Positions 18,670-30,507 are shown, counted from the stretch's first letter. The stretch: DNA of 64,000 nucleotides from Paraburkholderia sp. SOS3 (GCF_001922345.1 NZ_CP018811.1:2480001-2544000); one strand, 5' to 3'. Notes: generated from the sequence alone by a model not told the origin. Translations and numbers: made by a program.

Positions 18670-18694
18670 AGTCCAAGAATTCCGCCGCACCCCC
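18670..18694. repeat. Right inverted repeat of the IS3 element
   Basis: 25 bases, the perfect inverted copy of the left end. It begins 3 bases after the transposase stop codon. Confidence 0.92.
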
Positions 18695-18952
18695 GACACG
18701 GCGGCCAACCGTCGCCTGATCCATGAGTATGTGGTCTGTCTTTGACATCGAACGATCGCGCAATTTTTCTTTCGATCGCGGCTTCGGCACGTGCCGTCGG
18801 ATCGCCGGCTGCATCTGCTTGAACGAAACGCCTGTGGTGTTGCCATGATCGGAACGATCGTGTCAGTTTTTCTAAAGAAAGGCGTTAATTTAAGTGGTTT
18901 GTCCGCATGGTTTAGAGAACTGTATCCTTCGCGTGACAGAAAGGATAAAAGA

Positions 18953-19849
18953 ATGACAAGGCTCAAATGCTCACGCATCGCACTCATTGGCCCAGGGGCA
19001 ATCGGCACCACCGTGGCTGCCGCACTGCATGAGGTTGGACGCACACCCGCACTCTTCGGCCGCACCGCTCACGAACGGCTGGTATTGCATTTCGAAGGCG
19101 GTTCCATCAGCGTGCCGGGACCGGTGAAAACCGACCCCGCCGATGTCGCGCATGAGTTCGATCTCGTTTTCGTGGCGGTCAAGTCGACCCAGATCGAAAC
19201 CGCCGCACCATGGCTTGCCGCATTGTGCAGCGAGAAAACGGTTGTCTGTGTGCTGCAAAACGGCGTCGAACAGCAAGCCCTGTTTGCGCCTCACGTGCCA
19301 GGCTGCCCGGTGCTGCCATCGGTGGTGTGGTTTCCCGCCCAGCGCGAGCCGGACGCATCGGTGTGGCTGCGCGCCGAACCGCGCATCACCCTACCCGACA
19401 CCCCTCACACCGGCCTCGTGCTGGCGGCGTTGCGCGACACGCGCTGCGCGGTCGATGTAGCGGCGGACTTCACTTCCCTGACATGGCGAAAGCTTTTGCA
19501 AAACGCGGTCGCTGGACTGATGGTGCTCACGGGCCGCCGCTCCGGCATGTTTTCCCGCGCCGATATTACCGCGCTATCGCTTGCCTATCTCCGCGAATGT
19601 CTCGCGGTCGCACGCGCGCAAGGAGCTACCCTCGATGACGACGTTGCGCAGCAGATTGTCGACGCGTTTCATCGTTCGCCCGCCGATCTCGGCACCTCGA
19701 TTCTCGCCGACCGCAAAGCGGGCCGACCGCTCGAATGGGACAGCCGTAACGCGGTCGTGCAGCGACGTGCGCGCTTGCACGGCATTGCCACTCCGATCAG
19801 CGATTTCGTGGTGCCGCTTCTCGCGGCGGCGAGCGACGGTCCTGGCTAA
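18953..19849 (+). CDS. Ketopantoate reductase family protein (2-dehydropantoate 2-reductase-like)
   Basis: A 298-residue NADP-linked reductase of the PanE/ApbA type. It has the N-terminal RIALIGPGAIGTTVAAAL nucleotide fold, VAVKSTQ, LQNGVEQ and the C-terminal helical domain with WRKLLQNAVAGLMVLTG and SILADRKAGRPLEWDSRNAVV (catalytic Lys in the first, substrate-binding Asp and Asn in the second). The ATG at 18953 has AAAGGA upstream. Many bacteria carry several such paralogues with unknown 2-oxo acid substrates. It lies just downstream of the insertion sequence, so pantothenate synthesis is not certain. Confidence 0.85.
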   Translation: MTRLKCSRIALIGPGAIGTTVAAALHEVGRTPALFGRTAHERLVLHFEGGSISVPGPVKTDPADVAHEFDLVFVAVKSTQIETAAPWLAALCSEKTVVCVLQNGVEQQALFAPHVPGCPVLPSVVWFPAQREPDASVWLRAEPRITLPDTPHTGLVLAALRDTRCAVDVAADFTSLTWRKLLQNAVAGLMVLTGRRSGMFSRADITALSLAYLRECLAVARAQGATLDDDVAQQIVDAFHRSPADLGTSILADRKAGRPLEWDSRNAVVQRRARLHGIATPISDFVVPLLAAASDGPG

Positions 19850-20556
19850 GATACCGCCGTGCCCCTAAACGGCGTGCTTCATGTGCAACGGCGCAGAGCT
19901 CTTCGAATTCCGGCAGTCGGGCAATGTCTGCACACCTGAGCACGTGGCCGCTATTCGGTTTCATCACGGTTGTCCTTCACTCCAGTTCCTGCAACTGCTG
20001 ATGCAATACCTCGACGCGTTGCAGATGCGCGCTGCCGCGCTCGCGCAGACGTTCCGCCACCAGCGAGCAGATCAGATTGACGATGGCGGCGATCCGCTCA
20101 CTTCAAGGGCAACTTCGCAGATCGCTGTTCGCTGCAGGGCGCGAGCGTGACAGGCGGGACGGACGAATCGCTGGTCACACAGTCGATGTTCTGGCCGGCG
20201 CTCCTCGGCGAACGGTGCTTGCAGATGGATCGTGCGCACACGTTCGAGCCGGACGCAGCGCCGCTCGTCACGCATACGTTTCAACATATTCCCGGATGGC
20301 GGCGTCTCGCGCCTGCGACTCTTCGGCCACGCGGAACAATGATGCGACGCGATCGGGCCGAGCGCTCGATCGCGGTGCCACCATCACGCACCGAACGCGT
20401 ACGTTGGTCACCGGAATCGGCCATTCCGTGATGTCTGGTTCGGGCCAGGTCAGGATGTCCGTCCTTTCAGGCTTGGCAGCGTCCCGCTGCCGATCGCGCT
20501 ATGCTTCGTCGACATCAGACACCTTCCCCATCGAATGCATACGCACCAAGATTGAA
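19850..20556. other. Long intergenic region containing decayed coding sequence
   Basis: About 700 bases between the reductase and the luciferase-like gene. No intact gene was found. The minus strand carries broken protein-like segments (see the separate pseudogene entry). The rest, 20390-20556, should hold the promoter of the downstream gene. Confidence 0.5.
19977..20363 (-). pseudogene. Possible remnant of an unrecognised regulator-like gene
   Basis: Read on the minus strand, two protein-like stretches sit in different frames. The upstream one contains [18 protein letters not shown] and ends at a stop near 20276. The downstream one begins [18 protein letters not shown] and ends with QRVEVLHQQLQELE at the stop at 19977. 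Helical, Leu/Arg/Glu-rich composition and repeated frame breaks suggest a decayed gene, perhaps a transcriptional regulator. I cannot name a family, and chance is possible. Confidence 0.3.
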
Positions 20557-21579
20557 ATGAAAAAGATCGGCTTTCTCTCATTCGGCCACTGGGCCAATTC
20601 CCCGCACTCGAACGCACGTTCGGCATCGGATGTCCTGCTGCAATCCATCGAACTCGCGGTGGCCGCCGAGGAACTCGGCGCGGATGGCGCGTATTTTCGC
20701 GTTCATCATTTCGCCCGCCAGCTCGCGTCGCCGTTTCCGCTGCTTGCTGCCGTCGGCGCCAGAACCAGCAGGATCGAGATCGGCACTGCTGTAATCGACA
20801 TGCGCTACGAAAACCCGCTCTATATGGCCGAAGACGCCGGCGCAGCCGATCTGATCGCGGGCGGACGGCTGCAGCTTGGCATCAGTCGAGGCTCCGGCGA
20901 ACAGGTGATCGACGGCTGGCGCTATTTCGGTTACGCGCCGCAGGAAGGCGAAACGCATGCCGATCTGGCGCGGCGCCATACCGAGGTGTTTTACGAGGTG
21001 TTGCGCGGCGAAGGTTTTGCTCAACCGAATCCGCGGCCGATGTTTGCGAATCCGCCGGGCCTGCTGCGCGTAGAGCCGCATTCCGAAGGCCTGCGCGAAC
21101 GGATCTGGTGGGGCTCGGGCTCCGACGCCACGGCGGTCTGGGCGGCCACGATGGGGATGAACCTGCAATGTTCGACACTGAAGAACGACGAGTCAGGCCG
21201 CCCTCTGCACATTCAGCAGGCAGAGCAGATCCACGCTTACCGGCAGGCGTGGAAGGAAGCTGGCCATCATCGGGAACCGCGCGTGTCAGTCAGCCGCAGT
21301 ATTTTCGCTTTGATGAACGATCAGGATCGCATGTATTTTGGGCGCGATTCCCATAGCGAGGACACCGTGGGTCTGCTGGACGAGAACATCCGCGCAATTT
21401 TCGGCCGCACCTACGCGGCAGAGCCCGACAGGCTCGTCGAGCTGCTTGCAAAGGACGAGGCGATTGCGCAAGCCGATACGTTGCTTCTGACCGTGCCCAA
21501 TCAGTTGGGTGTCGAGTATTGCGCCCATGTGATCGGCTCGATTTTGACGCATGTCGCGCCAGCGCTCGGATGGCGATAG
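20557..21579 (+). CDS. Luciferase-like (LLM class) FMN-dependent monooxygenase
   Basis: A 340-residue TIM-barrel flavin monooxygenase. LLM-family signs are the N-terminal IGFLSFGHWA, the SIELAVAAEELGADGAYFRVHHFARQ segment, IEIGTAVIDMRYENPLYMAEDA and GRLQLGISRGSGEQ. These enzymes use reduced FMN supplied by a reductase to oxygenate small substrates; none is identifiable here. The ATG at 20557 begins the conserved strand; the frame is open upstream but the residues there do not fit. No partner reductase is adjacent. Confidence 0.87.
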   Translation: MKKIGFLSFGHWANSPHSNARSASDVLLQSIELAVAAEELGADGAYFRVHHFARQLASPFPLLAAVGARTSRIEIGTAVIDMRYENPLYMAEDAGAADLIAGGRLQLGISRGSGEQVIDGWRYFGYAPQEGETHADLARRHTEVFYEVLRGEGFAQPNPRPMFANPPGLLRVEPHSEGLRERIWWGSGSDATAVWAATMGMNLQCSTLKNDESGRPLHIQQAEQIHAYRQAWKEAGHHREPRVSVSRSIFALMNDQDRMYFGRDSHSEDTVGLLDENIRAIFGRTYAAEPDRLVELLAKDEAIAQADTLLLTVPNQLGVEYCAHVIGSILTHVAPALGWR

Positions 21580-22052
21580 ATGCGGATGTTGCGGCTTGGC
21601 TGGTAGGTCTTGCATTCGCTCGTATGCGTCCTCAAGCCCCCGTACCAAACTCCCCCCTAACCCCGCCGTCTCGGCGGCGGCCGCCGCGTTTTCCAGAAGA
21701 TTAACGGATATGTTAAACATGGCGAAAATTCGCTAATTTAGGCTGTCATCTGATTGGAAATGGCCCGCGTCGGTCATGGCCGTTTATGGAAAGAAGCCGC
21801 TAACTCGAAGCCTGAGATTCCGCTGTTGGTCGCGCGAAGCCTCATATGGAGTGCAGATACGACACTTCTCAATGTGGCGTCACTGCGCGCATGGTGACTT
21901 CTGGTTACTATCGGCAGCCGTACCCGTTGCAGCACCGGCGCGGCCGGCGGCACGCCAGTCGTCTTCACTCTTCACACGAGACTTCGGCCTGTCGGCGGCC
22001 GATCTCGCGTCGTTGACGCGCGCATTGGCTCGTCCATCTCCGGAGGGATCGT
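21580..22052. other. Intergenic region upstream of the DoxX-NDH-2 fusion
   Basis: About 470 bases. A 98-residue frame (21776-22072) runs through it and into the next gene, but its sequence is unlike any family I know and its ribosome site is poor. GGAGGG at 22039-22044 is the ribosome-binding site of the following gene. Confidence 0.45.
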
Positions 22053-24137
22053 ATGCTTCGAAAGCTTCGTAGCCGCATGCTTCAGTCAGCCGCGACCATC
22101 GAGCGTCTCGGCACCCCGTGGTTCCTGCTCGCGACGCGCCTCTGGATCGGCCAGGTCGTATTCGCGCATCAGATCATGGGCATGGTCGAGAGCGAATCGC
22201 ACGGACTGTTGCATGCCGTGCTTCCCGTTCCTTCGAGCCTCGATGTGGCCCTGCGCGCAGCCGTGCCTTTATTGCTTTCGCTTGGACTGCTGACGCGCCC
22301 TCTCGCGCTGGCCTTACTGGCGGGCGCATTGACGACGGTCATGGGAAACGCGCAAGGCATCGTGTCGCCGTTGCTGATCTGGCTTGTCGTCGCGGGTCCG
22401 GGTACGTTTTCGCTCGACGCGCTGCTAGGCCGTGGCACGCCTTTCGCGCCGCTCGGTCCGCTCGCCTCGCTGCGGATGGTCAGGGCAGGCTATCAGGCAT
22501 TCAGCCTCTATCTGACACCGGTGTTGCTGTTCGCTGCACGAATCGGCCTGGCCGTTGCGCTCGCCCTTCCCTTCCGCCAAGTCCTTGTCCCGGCCGATAT
22601 GCCGATGCCGGCGTCCTTCACGATGCCGTTCGACATTCCCGCGTGGGCCGCGATCGCGCTTGCGGGCGCGTTGGCGCTCGGTTGCGCGACACGCCTTGCC
22701 GCGGCGATCTGTGCGGGGCTGATCCCGCTCGCGGGTATCGCGATGGCCCTCGACGAACGGCTTGCCGTGCTGCTCCTGCTGCTCGGCCTCATGTGCGGCG
22801 GCGCCGGCATGCTGTCGGTCGACGGACTGCTCGCCAAATGGACGATCCTTGACACCGATGATCAGGATCGCGATGGCGGGCATCGTCCGCGCGTGGTCGT
22901 GGTGGGCGGCGGCTTTGCCGGCGTATCGACCGTTTATGGCTTACGCAATTCGCGCTGCGACATCACGCTGATCGACCAGCGCAACTATCACCTGTTCCAG
23001 CCGTTGCTTTATCAGACCGCAACGGCCGCGCTCTCCGCAACCGAAATCGCGACGCCGATCCGCAGCCTCTTCAGGGGACAACGCAACGTGCGCATCCTGC
23101 TCGGTAAAGTGAACGGCATCGATACGGCGGCAAGAGAAGTCGTGATCGGCGAGAACAGGGAAAGGTACGACTATCTGGTGCTGGCCACGGGCGCACGCCA
23201 TAGCTATTTCGGCAAGGATGCATGGGCGCCCTACGCGCCCGGACTCAAGACCGTCGAAGATGCCACTTCGATCAGAAGCCGCCTTCTGAAAGCGTTCGAA
23301 GCAGCGGAGAGCACGGCGGACGAAACCGCGCGTACTGCGTGGCTGACTTTCGTGATCGTGGGCGGCGGACCGACTGGAATCGAACTCGCAGGCGCAATCG
23401 CCGAACTTGCGCGGCATGGCATGGACCAGGAATATCACGCGATCGATCCTTCCACCTCGCGCGTGATCCTGCTGCATGCCGGGCCACGCGTGCTGCCGAC
23501 GTTTCACGCATCGCTGTCGGCAGTCGCCGAGCGTTCGCTGCGCAGCCTCGGCGTGGACGTGCGCCTCGAAACCAGGGTGCTCGGCGTGGACGAAACAGGC
23601 GTCGACGTGGGGCCATACCGGATCGCATCGCGTACCGTGCTGTGGGCCGCCGGTGTGGCGGCGTCCCCCGCGGCGAAGTGGCTCGGCCAGGCGGAAGACG
23701 GTGCCGGCCGGGTCAAGGTCGGCGACGATCTTTCCGTGCCGTCGCACGACAGGATCTATGCAATCGGCGACACGGCATCGAGCACGGGATGGCGAGGCGC
23801 GCCTGTCCCTGGCCTTGCGCCCGCGGCCAAGCAGCAGGGCCAATACGTGGCCCGCGTGATCGACGCGCATCTCTCGGGGCGCGCCGCACCGCCAGCATTC
23901 CAGTACCGTCACTTCGGCAGCCTAGCGACGATAGGCAGGCAAGCAGCAGTCGTCGAAATCGGCAGACTGCGGCTATCGGGCGGGCTTGCGTGGTGGCTCT
24001 GGGGCGTCGCACACATCATGTTTCTGGCGGGCGGACGAAACCGCACGGCGGTCGCGGTCGACTGGCTTTGGGCTTATCTTACGTACCGCCGCAGCACCCG
24101 GCTCATCACGGAGGCGGTTCAATCCAGCAGCAATTAA
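22053..24137 (+). CDS. Fusion of a DoxX-like membrane domain to a type II NADH dehydrogenase
   Basis: A 694-residue protein. Residues 1-265 form a membrane domain with many hydrophobic segments in two DoxX-like halves (LLATRLWIGQVVFAHQIMG; LLFAARIGLAVALALPF). Residues 275-694 are a two-dinucleotide flavoprotein like NDH-2: VVVVGGGFAGVSTVYGL (FAD), HLFQPLLYQTATAALS, VIVGGGPTGIELAGAIAELA (NADH), YAIGDTA and the C-terminal FQYRHFGSLATIGR. Usual NDH-2 enzymes are about 430 residues without a DoxX part. It probably passes electrons from NADH to quinone at the inner membrane. GGAGGG supports the start. Confidence 0.9.
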   Translation: MLRKLRSRMLQSAATIERLGTPWFLLATRLWIGQVVFAHQIMGMVESESHGLLHAVLPVPSSLDVALRAAVPLLLSLGLLTRPLALALLAGALTTVMGNAQGIVSPLLIWLVVAGPGTFSLDALLGRGTPFAPLGPLASLRMVRAGYQAFSLYLTPVLLFAARIGLAVALALPFRQVLVPADMPMPASFTMPFDIPAWAAIALAGALALGCATRLAAAICAGLIPLAGIAMALDERLAVLLLLLGLMCGGAGMLSVDGLLAKWTILDTDDQDRDGGHRPRVVVVGGGFAGVSTVYGLRNSRCDITLIDQRNYHLFQPLLYQTATAALSATEIATPIRSLFRGQRNVRILLGKVNGIDTAAREVVIGENRERYDYLVLATGARHSYFGKDAWAPYAPGLKTVEDATSIRSRLLKAFEAAESTADETARTAWLTFVIVGGGPTGIELAGAIAELARHGMDQEYHAIDPSTSRVILLHAGPRVLPTFHASLSAVAERSLRSLGVDVRLETRVLGVDETGVDVGPYRIASRTVLWAAGVAASPAAKWLGQAEDGAGRVKVGDDLSVPSHDRIYAIGDTASSTGWRGAPVPGLAPAAKQQGQYVARVIDAHLSGRAAPPAFQYRHFGSLATIGRQAAVVEIGRLRLSGGLAWWLWGVAHIMFLAGGRNRTAVAVDWLWAYLTYRRSTRLITEAVQSSSN

Positions 24138-24490
24138 TGCGCGCCATGCTTTCCGTGAGGAACGGCGCAAGCTCTATAACCGGTTGCAGCCGCGGAAAAC
24201 CGGCATTCGACTCGCTGTCGGTTTTCGCATCGATCCCGCACGCGCGCGCCCGACAAACTCGCGCCCGCCGGCATCACGTCCGACGCTGACGCGATGACCA
24301 CGCTTTAGAAGCCTTTCTGGCCAATACAAAAGGCGGCTCTCGTGCACGCATCATGCGCCTCTCATGAACACGCGCTCACGTCGCGGACCCTATCATGGGT
24401 TGAAACCGAACCTGCCTGAACCGGACCGATGCCACGCTCGGCAAGCGCTGCATCGCGTTCTCCCGAAACACATCTTCGATGGAAGTGTGC
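24138..24490. other. Intergenic region
   Basis: About 350 bases between two flavoprotein genes. No gene, terminator with T-tract or promoter was convincingly seen. Confidence 0.45.
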
Positions 24491-26317
24491 ATGAACAACA
24501 TCGTCACATCGAGCGCGTGGCGCGTTAACTATCCATATCCTGCCGACTTCAATTTCGACTACTCGCGGCTTTTGAGCGATACGCAGCACGCCGGTATCGC
24601 GAAGAACACGCAACCTGGCTTGCGCGTCGCGATCATCGGCGCGGGCATCGCCGGACTGACCGCTGCGCACGAACTGTTCCGCTGCGGAGTGACGAACCTC
24701 GATATTTACGAGGCATCCGAACGCGTCGGCGGACGGTTGCGCTCACAACCGGTTGATGGACAGCACACGGTATTCGAACTCGGTGCGATGCGCATTCCGA
24801 TGTTCACACAACCAACAGGCCCGGCGGCAGCCTCTGCGCAATATATGCAGCGCTTCGACCTGAGCTCGCAGCCTTTTCCAACCGCCGACGCCGCCGATGT
24901 ATCGTTTGGCGTCTTCTCGGAACAAACATCGTCGTTCAGTCTCAAGCCGCGCAGCGAGGCATTACCGCTCGCGCCTGAAGTCGAAGCCCTGCAACAAAAA
25001 TGGCTGGCGTTCGCATCGCGCGTCGTGACGGCAGTGCGGGCCTCGTTCGGCACACCTCAGTGGCCGGCCCTGTGGCACGCGATCGAGCAACGCTACTGGC
25101 GCGACAGCTTTCGCAACGTCCTGTTGACGCCGGCGCGCGTCGAAGATAATCGAGGCGCCAACGGCGACTTCGGCGGCGCGGGCATGAACGAACAGGAGCT
25201 TTGCGTGATCGAGCGAGCCGGCATCGGCAATGGCCCGTGGGCCGCCTATCTCGACTTTTCGTCGATGCTCATCTTCCGCATGATCTTCTTCGGTTTCTTC
25301 GACGACCTGCGATTGATTCAGGGCCGCTTCGACGCCGATGGCGATTACGCCGGCGGACCTCATGCCGGCGACACGTCGCTCACCGATAGCCTCGGTCATC
25401 CGCTGGCCGCGCCGCGGTATCTTGGCGTGCAGTCGATCGCCGAAGCGATGCTGTACTGTCCCGTGCAAAGCGCGCACGCCGCTGCGATCTCCCTTTACGA
25501 TGCATCGCGCGACAGCCGGTACCACGTCAGGCTCTACACGCGCAGTCCGGTCGAATCGGTGCTGCGTATCGATGACGAAGTGCATATCGATTGCGGATCG
25601 CATCGGCGCGGTTACGACGCCGTGCTCATCACTGCGCCGATGGCCGGCAACCGCTGCGCGATCCGGATGACCGGCTTCACCGACGCGGACTTGCCGCCCG
25701 AAGTCGTTGGCGCCGATCGCATGTCCGAATGGCTCGCGAGTTCAAAAGTATTTGTCGCTTTGAAAGCACGGTATTGGGAGCAATCCGCCATTCCTCAACT
25801 GATCGCGTCCGACAATTTTCTGGAGACGACTTACGGGTATGCCGTCGATACGCCACGCCTTTCGGATCCGGGTGTACTTCTGTTGAGCTACACGTGGGAC
25901 AAGTTGTCTGAAGGTCTGTTAAGCGAGACCAATGACAGCGCGCTTGTATCGCATTGCATCGCCACGCTTGACCGCATGCTTGCGCAAAGCGGCGTCGCCG
26001 GGAAAATTTCCGACTATGTCGATGAAACGCAGACGGCGGTAATTCACTGGAGTAGACGGCCGACAATACGCGGCGCGGCACGCGTGTATCGGGCGGGAAT
26101 TGCGCAGCCGAATCGCGCCCTCCTGCGCTATAACGAGACGCATAGCGCGAAGTCGAAGCTATATCTCGCGGGGGAAGCGTATGCGAGCGACGGAGGCTGG
26201 GTCGAGTCCGCGATGCGAATGTCGCTCGATGCGGTATTGCACCTGCTGAACAATCACGGCGCCACCTTCTCCGGCGGTTTCGCATTCGATTCGGCGTATC
26301 CGCGTCGAACAACATAG
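24491..26317 (+). CDS. Flavin monoamine oxidase / tryptophan 2-monooxygenase-like enzyme
   Basis: A 608-residue FAD enzyme of the amine oxidase family. The FAD fold is at residues 41-75 (VAIIGAGIAGLTAAHELF, then YEASERVGGRLRS), followed by FELGAMRIP, which is typical of L-amino-acid oxidases and IaaM-like monooxygenases. The C-terminus has the second FAD segment LYLAGEAYASDGGWVESAMRM. The substrate is unknown; an aromatic amino acid is likely by resemblance. The ATG at 24491 has GGAAG upstream; one at 24479 would add four residues. No accessory genes lie beside it. Confidence 0.8.
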   Translation: MNNIVTSSAWRVNYPYPADFNFDYSRLLSDTQHAGIAKNTQPGLRVAIIGAGIAGLTAAHELFRCGVTNLDIYEASERVGGRLRSQPVDGQHTVFELGAMRIPMFTQPTGPAAASAQYMQRFDLSSQPFPTADAADVSFGVFSEQTSSFSLKPRSEALPLAPEVEALQQKWLAFASRVVTAVRASFGTPQWPALWHAIEQRYWRDSFRNVLLTPARVEDNRGANGDFGGAGMNEQELCVIERAGIGNGPWAAYLDFSSMLIFRMIFFGFFDDLRLIQGRFDADGDYAGGPHAGDTSLTDSLGHPLAAPRYLGVQSIAEAMLYCPVQSAHAAAISLYDASRDSRYHVRLYTRSPVESVLRIDDEVHIDCGSHRRGYDAVLITAPMAGNRCAIRMTGFTDADLPPEVVGADRMSEWLASSKVFVALKARYWEQSAIPQLIASDNFLETTYGYAVDTPRLSDPGVLLLSYTWDKLSEGLLSETNDSALVSHCIATLDRMLAQSGVAGKISDYVDETQTAVIHWSRRPTIRGAARVYRAGIAQPNRALLRYNETHSAKSKLYLAGEAYASDGGWVESAMRMSLDAVLHLLNNHGATFSGGFAFDSAYPRRTT

Positions 26318-26460
26318 CACGGGGCTTGCGCGTAATGTCGACCTCCTCGGGAGAATGAGCGCATTGCTCCATGCGCCATCCGCCTGTCGCGCCGACCCGG
26401 CAGTCACGGCCAGAATCGAACAGGTCGTAGCGGTCCCTGTTCCATCCCGCCGTACATTCA

Positions 26461-26512
26461 AACAAAAAGGCCCTGGTTTCGCGCGCGAGAAGCTCACGCA
26501 GAACCCAGGGCC
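26461..26512 (-). terminator. Rho-independent terminator after icd
   Basis: On the minus strand a GC-rich stem (GGCCCTGGGTT with AACCAGGGCC) closes on a loop of about 25 bases and is followed by TTTTTGTTT. It lies about 55 bases past the icd stop codon. Confidence 0.8.
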
Positions 26513-26568
26513 CGCATCACACCGTGCCAGGTCGCAGGGAGCGGCATCGAGAGCCGCCCCGAGGTGCA

Positions 26569-28803
<2,235 letters not shown>

Positions 28804-29004
28804 TCAGCGTTTACACAAAAGGGTGAAACCGGCGATATTAGTTGATCTGGGCGGATCCTGCAGCGTTATCTCCGCCCGCAACTGCGCGATGCACCGCCGT
28901 GGTGAATCGCGCCCCGGTTTGTTTCCCGTGCCGAAATACCCCGAAAATGTCCAGAAATGCCGTCGAAAATGCGCGTGCAAATACTGCCGATTGATACGTG
29001 CGCG

Positions 29005-30048
29005 CTAGGCCAGTTCTTCGGTCACCACCGGCGTCTTCACCGGCGAGAGCTTGATGCCCTTGGCTAGCCGATGCGACGGCGCTTCGACCAGCAGATAAAA
29101 GATGTACGCGTAGACCAGCGTCAGGATCGCGGTGAATAGCCATCCTGAACGCGTGTATTCGTCGACCGCGGGCACGTAACGCTTCACGGCTTCGAGCACG
29201 CTCGGGTGGACCAGATACAGCGAGTAGCTGAATGCGCCGGCCGCCACGAGCAATGGCGAAGCGGCGCGGTTCTTGTGATAAGCGATCTCTGCGCGAATCC
29301 AGAAATACGCCACGCCGCCGACGTACATCATGCTGACGACTTTCGAAACACCCATATGAAACAGCAGGAATTCGCTGATCCACATCGTGAGCCACGCGCT
29401 GATGCGCCACGCCCAGATCGCCCACGTACTTGCCAACGGTTCTAATGCCGGCGCCTTTTCAGCGAGCATGCATCCGCTGATCCAGACGGGAAACAGGATC
29501 AACGCCGTTGCGATCGGACCGATGTCGGACCATTCAGCCGCGCGGCGAAATATATCGGAAAGCACGATGCTCGTCGCAATCGTGACGCCCATTACGGGCC
29601 ACCAGCCCACCTTGAAACGAATCACGCGAAGCGCCGGATAGACGGCGTAATAGATTTCCTCGCAGACGAGGCTCCACAGCATGCTTCTCCACAAAATCGA
29701 ATCGCTGCCGAAGATATGCATCTCAGGAAACAGATGCGACATCAGCGTAACGGTGACCACGACCGGCGCGAGCACGCGGATATAGCGCCGCAGGTAAAAC
29801 TTCAGGATTGGAATTTTGCCGGGCCGCCGGAATGGCGAGTGAATACAAAAACCCGATATCACGAAAAATGCCATGACCGCTGGTAAACCCCATATCAGCG
29901 AATGGATGAATCGATCCATCGAGTGAATCGCGCCGGCCGCGCCGATCGCCTGCTTGCCGAAGATCGGGAAATGGCCCAGGTGCCCTATTGCGACCCATGA
30001 AGCGAGAACAAAGCGCAATGCATCAATTACTTCGTATCGGTTTTTCAT
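29005..30048 (-). CDS. Acyltransferase family 3 (OafA/YrhL-like) membrane protein
   Basis: A 347-residue inner-membrane O-acyltransferase with about ten hydrophobic helices. Family signs are YEVIDALRFVLASWVAIGHLG with the catalytic-type His, FFVISGF, FYLRRYIRVLAP and SLVCEEIYYAVYP. Such enzymes acetylate surface sugars (O antigen, exopolysaccharide or capsule). The start at 30048 gives the standard N-terminus; in-frame starts 4 and 9 codons upstream are possible. No polysaccharide genes lie beside it, so the substrate cannot be named. Confidence 0.87.
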   Translation of the reverse strand: MKNRYEVIDALRFVLASWVAIGHLGHFPIFGKQAIGAAGAIHSMDRFIHSLIWGLPAVMAFFVISGFCIHSPFRRPGKIPILKFYLRRYIRVLAPVVVTVTLMSHLFPEMHIFGSDSILWRSMLWSLVCEEIYYAVYPALRVIRFKVGWWPVMGVTIATSIVLSDIFRRAAEWSDIGPIATALILFPVWISGCMLAEKAPALEPLASTWAIWAWRISAWLTMWISEFLLFHMGVSKVVSMMYVGGVAYFWIRAEIAYHKNRAASPLLVAAGAFSYSLYLVHPSVLEAVKRYVPAVDEYTRSGWLFTAILTLVYAYIFYLLVEAPSHRLAKGIKLSPVKTPVVTEELA

Positions 30049-30476
30049 GCCAGTTCCCATATGAGTTCTTGGCACTACTGATGTGGCGCGTCAAATCATC
30101 AGACTAATCATTAACCTCGGCTCGAAACGGACTTCCTGAATCTCACTCGAACACTACAAAACCTGCCCGCTCAAAAAAAGAAAATTAAATGCCTTTAAAA
30201 AATCGATCGCCAGTTAACGATGCCGAATATCCGAATGGAATATGAATAGGCGTCTGGCGGAGTCGCCGCTTTAAAGAAGAACTTAAAAACCTTCATGGCA
30301 AAAAGGTGGATCGGAAGCGGACCCGCTCGCCGCCTTTTAACCAGACCTAGTTGGCGACGGCTCCAGCACGGGTGGCCGGGGCCCGTTCGGTCGGCGCAAG
30401 CGCGGGCGCTCGACAGCATGCGCCCCACCGAACCTCTCGCCTGCGCGCGCCCGTCGCATCGCCGCGTAGACGGTCA
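30049..30476. other. Intergenic region between the acyltransferase and the xsc promoter
   Basis: AT-rich near 30160-30300 (runs such as AAAAAAAGAAAATTAAAT), becoming GC-rich towards 30470. It should carry the acyltransferase promoter on the minus strand. No gene was recognised. Confidence 0.45.
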
Positions 30477-30507
30477 ATTTTTAGAGACAATACGTACCGT
30501 TTATTTT
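30477..30507 (+). promoter_or_regulatory. Conserved upstream element of the xsc promoter
   Basis: 31 bases ending in CGTACCGTTTATTTT, matched at 28 positions by 36380-36410 upstream of the IclR gene. It includes a GTAC-centred partial palindrome and ends 10 bases before the -35 box. This is the place expected for an activator site, or an operator shared by both promoters. Confidence 0.7.

Larger units (their letters stand above)
17087..18694 (+). mobile_element. Complete IS3-family insertion sequence
   Basis: The element is bounded by perfect 25-base inverted repeats (17087-17111 and 18670-18694, outer end GGGGGTGCGGCGG) and contains one intact transposase gene. TGTC at 17077-17080 and GACA at 18695-18698 flank the repeats, so the true tips may lie there (TG...CA, as in the family). 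No target duplication was seen between the flanks, which suggests an old insertion or a rearranged side. Confidence 0.9.

Noticed and set aside
21776..22072. 98-residue frame before the DoxX-NDH-2 gene
   Set aside because: It overlaps the strong ribosome site and the start of the next gene, and its sequence matches no family.
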